Shown in pieces: positions 62,923 to 64,000 of a stretch of 64,000 bases of DNA. The stretch is from Pigmentiphaga sp. NML080357. Its GTDB lineage: Bacteria > Pseudomonadota > Gammaproteobacteria > Burkholderiales > Burkholderiaceae_B. The DNA lies in the NCBI RefSeq assembly GCF_002188465.1, contig NZ_NINW01000038.1, positions 167,100 through 231,099 of the forward strand, written 5' to 3'. A program made the translations under genes and the position numbers. Below the pieces are notes generated by a model. The model had not been told where the DNA came from. It made no database searches and saw nothing but the letters and a program-made list of their open reading frames with translations. Numbering within the stretch: position 1 is the stretch's first letter; every line of letters begins with the position of its first letter.

Positions 62923-63808
62923 AGGCCTCGCTCTGCGCCTGCAGCCAGGCGCGGAACTCGGCCAGCACCGGATCGGCCGCCTTTTCCTCGGGATACGCGA
63001 AGTAATAGGCCCCCTCGCTGCGCACGGGAAGATCGGACAGGACCTTGAGCTTGCCCGAGCGCAGCTGGTCGCCGATCAGGAAGCGCGGCAGGAGCGCCAC
63101 GCCCAGCCCCGCGCACGCGGCGCTGATCAGCATCGACTGCACCTCGAAGCGCGGCCCCCGCATGACATTGACGTCGCCCAGGCCCGCCGCCCCGCACCAG
63201 CGGCGCCAGGCCTCGGGGCGGGTCATCAGGTGCAGAAGCCGCCGGCGCACGATGGCGTGCGGGCTGACCGAGGCCGCGCCTTCGAGCAGCGCCGGGCTGC
63301 CGACGGGCAGGAGCACTTCGTCGAACAGATAGTCGGTGCGCGCCCCGGCCCAATCCGGCGCGCCGAAGTACAAGGCTCCGTCGAGCGCGCTTTCGCTGAA
63401 GAAAAAGCGCGTGCTGCGCGCGCTGACGTGTACCGTCACGCCCGGCCGCTGCGCATAGAAGGAAACCAGGCGCGGCACCAGCCATTGCGAGCCGACGGTG
63501 GGCAACGCCGCCACCTCCAGCACCGCGCCGTCGCCTTCATGCCCCATGACCTCGAGCGTGTCGCGCTCGATGCGCTCGATGGTCTGGACCACTCTCGCGC
63601 TGTACATGGCGCCGGCGCGCGTGAGCGAAATACGCTTCTTGATCCGGTGGAAAAGCCTGACGCCCAACTGTTCTTCGAGCAGCGATATCTGCCGCGAGAC
63701 CGCGCTTTCGGTCAAGGCGAGTTCGTCGGCCGCGCGAGTAATGCTGAGATGCCGCGCCGCGGCATCGAACGCCGTGAGCGCACCAATACTGGGCAGCCTG
63801 CGCCGCAT
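62822..63808 (-). CDS. LysR family regulator (GcvA-like)
   Basis: A 328-residue LysR regulator of the GcvA/AmpR-like type: MRRRLPSIGALTAFDAAARHLSITRAADELALTESAVSRQISLLEEQLG pattern over about 1-50, with effector domain to about 295. The final 30 residues are Arg/Gly/Ser-rich and overlap the enolase-superfamily gene in antisense. It is convergent with the Bug/enolase pair it may control. The ATG at 63808 is chosen because the family starts MRRRLPS; upstream frame is AT-rich non-coding. Confidence 0.9.
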   Translation of the reverse strand: MRRRLPSIGALTAFDAAARHLSITRAADELALTESAVSRQISLLEEQLGVRLFHRIKKRISLTRAGAMYSARVVQTIERIERDTLEVMGHEGDGAVLEVAALPTVGSQWLVPRLVSFYAQRPGVTVHVSARSTRFFFSESALDGALYFGAPDWAGARTDYLFDEVLLPVGSPALLEGAASVSPHAIVRRRLLHLMTRPEAWRRWCGAAGLGDVNVMRGPRFEVQSMLISAACAGLGVALLPRFLIGDQLRSGKLKVLSDLPVRSEGAYYFAYPEEKAADPVLAEFRAWLQAQSEAFRRRSAGGSGPAGRGLSSRPGPARRAARRSPAE

Positions 63809-63876
63809 GGGTTCATTCCAAAAACTCAAGATGTCTCCAGAATAAATCGTTTGATGGCCCTCGGACAAGGCTCCTA

Positions 63877-64000
63877 GGGCGTGTTCACACTAAATGAATT
63901 TGCTCGTATACTTCGGGTATGGAAATCACCGAAGCCCAATATCAGCAGATCGAGCACTGTTTGCCGCGACAGCGCGGCAACGTCAGCCTGACGAATCTGC
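63877..64000 (+). mobile_element. Left end of an IS5-family insertion sequence (cut by window edge)
   Basis: The boundary is inferred at GGGCGTGTTCACACTAAATG, which looks like a terminal inverted repeat, preceded by CTAG at 63874-63877 as a possible target site. A transposase frame opens 42 bases later. The right end is outside the window, so neither repeats nor target duplication can be verified. Confidence 0.65.
63919..64000 (+). CDS. IS5-family transposase, N-terminal fragment (cut by window edge)
   Basis: The first 27 codons read MEITEAQYQQIEHCLPRQRG and on, the typical start of IS5-family transposases (followed in full proteins by a winged-helix DUF4096-like domain and a DDE core). It is incomplete because the window ends. 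Confidence 0.75.
   Translation, partial: MEITEAQYQQIEHCLPRQRGNVSLTNL

Overview
The window is high-GC, almost wholly coding bacterial DNA. It most resembles a betaproteobacterium of the Alcaligenaceae (Bordetella/Achromobacter type). The main reasons are seven periplasmic Bug/TctC-family receptors, the nagI-nagK-nagL gentisate gene order, many LysR/GntR/MarR-controlled catabolic operons, and the start of an IS5-type insertion sequence at the right edge. The taxonomy is inferred; no rRNA is present. The only RNA gene found is a tRNA-Lys(CTT) at 40502-40577.

Layout. 1-3313: end of an operon with a Bug receptor, an M24 peptidase/creatinase-like protein, a TauD-type dioxygenase and a MetX-like alpha/beta hydrolase. 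3400-5740: osmC and a PAS-(degenerate GGDEF)-EAL protein. 5737-9903 (minus): circularly permuted ATP-grasp, alpha-E, transglutaminase-like and Anbu proteasome-like protease genes, a compact peptide-ligase/protease system. 10237-12689: gentisate ring-cleavage operon nagIKL. 12699-17030: omega-aminotransferase, PiuC-type dioxygenase, FMN alpha-hydroxyacid oxidase, Bug receptor. 17371-25366 (minus): ligB, ligA, livKHMGF, an alpha/beta hydrolase and a glutathione-independent formaldehyde dehydrogenase, divergent from a GntR regulator with clear palindromic operators. This looks like uptake and extradiol cleavage of methoxylated aromatics.

26304-38552 (minus) is the most intriguing region: twelve closely packed genes (citryl-CoA-lyase-like protein, three Bug receptors, two acyl-CoA dehydrogenases, dienelactone hydrolase, class III CoA-transferase, enolase-superfamily enzyme, MaoC hydratase, acyl-CoA ligase, LysR). 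They form a CoA-dependent acid-degradation pathway whose substrate I cannot name. A divergent SDR gene lies upstream. 39600-46104 is a stress-flavoured stretch: a chimeric GAF/DUF892 remnant, tRNA-Lys, a large MscS channel, two small stress-type proteins, a hybrid histidine kinase and a DUF1328 membrane protein.

46396-55414 is mostly housekeeping: M20 peptidase, two MFS transporters, polyphosphate:AMP phosphotransferase, fumC, a MarR regulator with its operator, an SDR lacking the usual catalytic Tyr/Lys, and a DOPA-dioxygenase-like protein. 55425-63808 holds an LLM flavin oxidoreductase, two more Bug-headed gene sets (Bug + octopine-dehydrogenase-like; Bug + enolase-superfamily enzyme), L-asparaginase and two LysR regulators whose 3' ends overlap the convergent metabolic gene. 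No TctA/TctB membrane subunits occur with any Bug receptor, so these receptors must work with partners encoded elsewhere or act as sensors. No CRISPR array, prophage or rRNA was seen.
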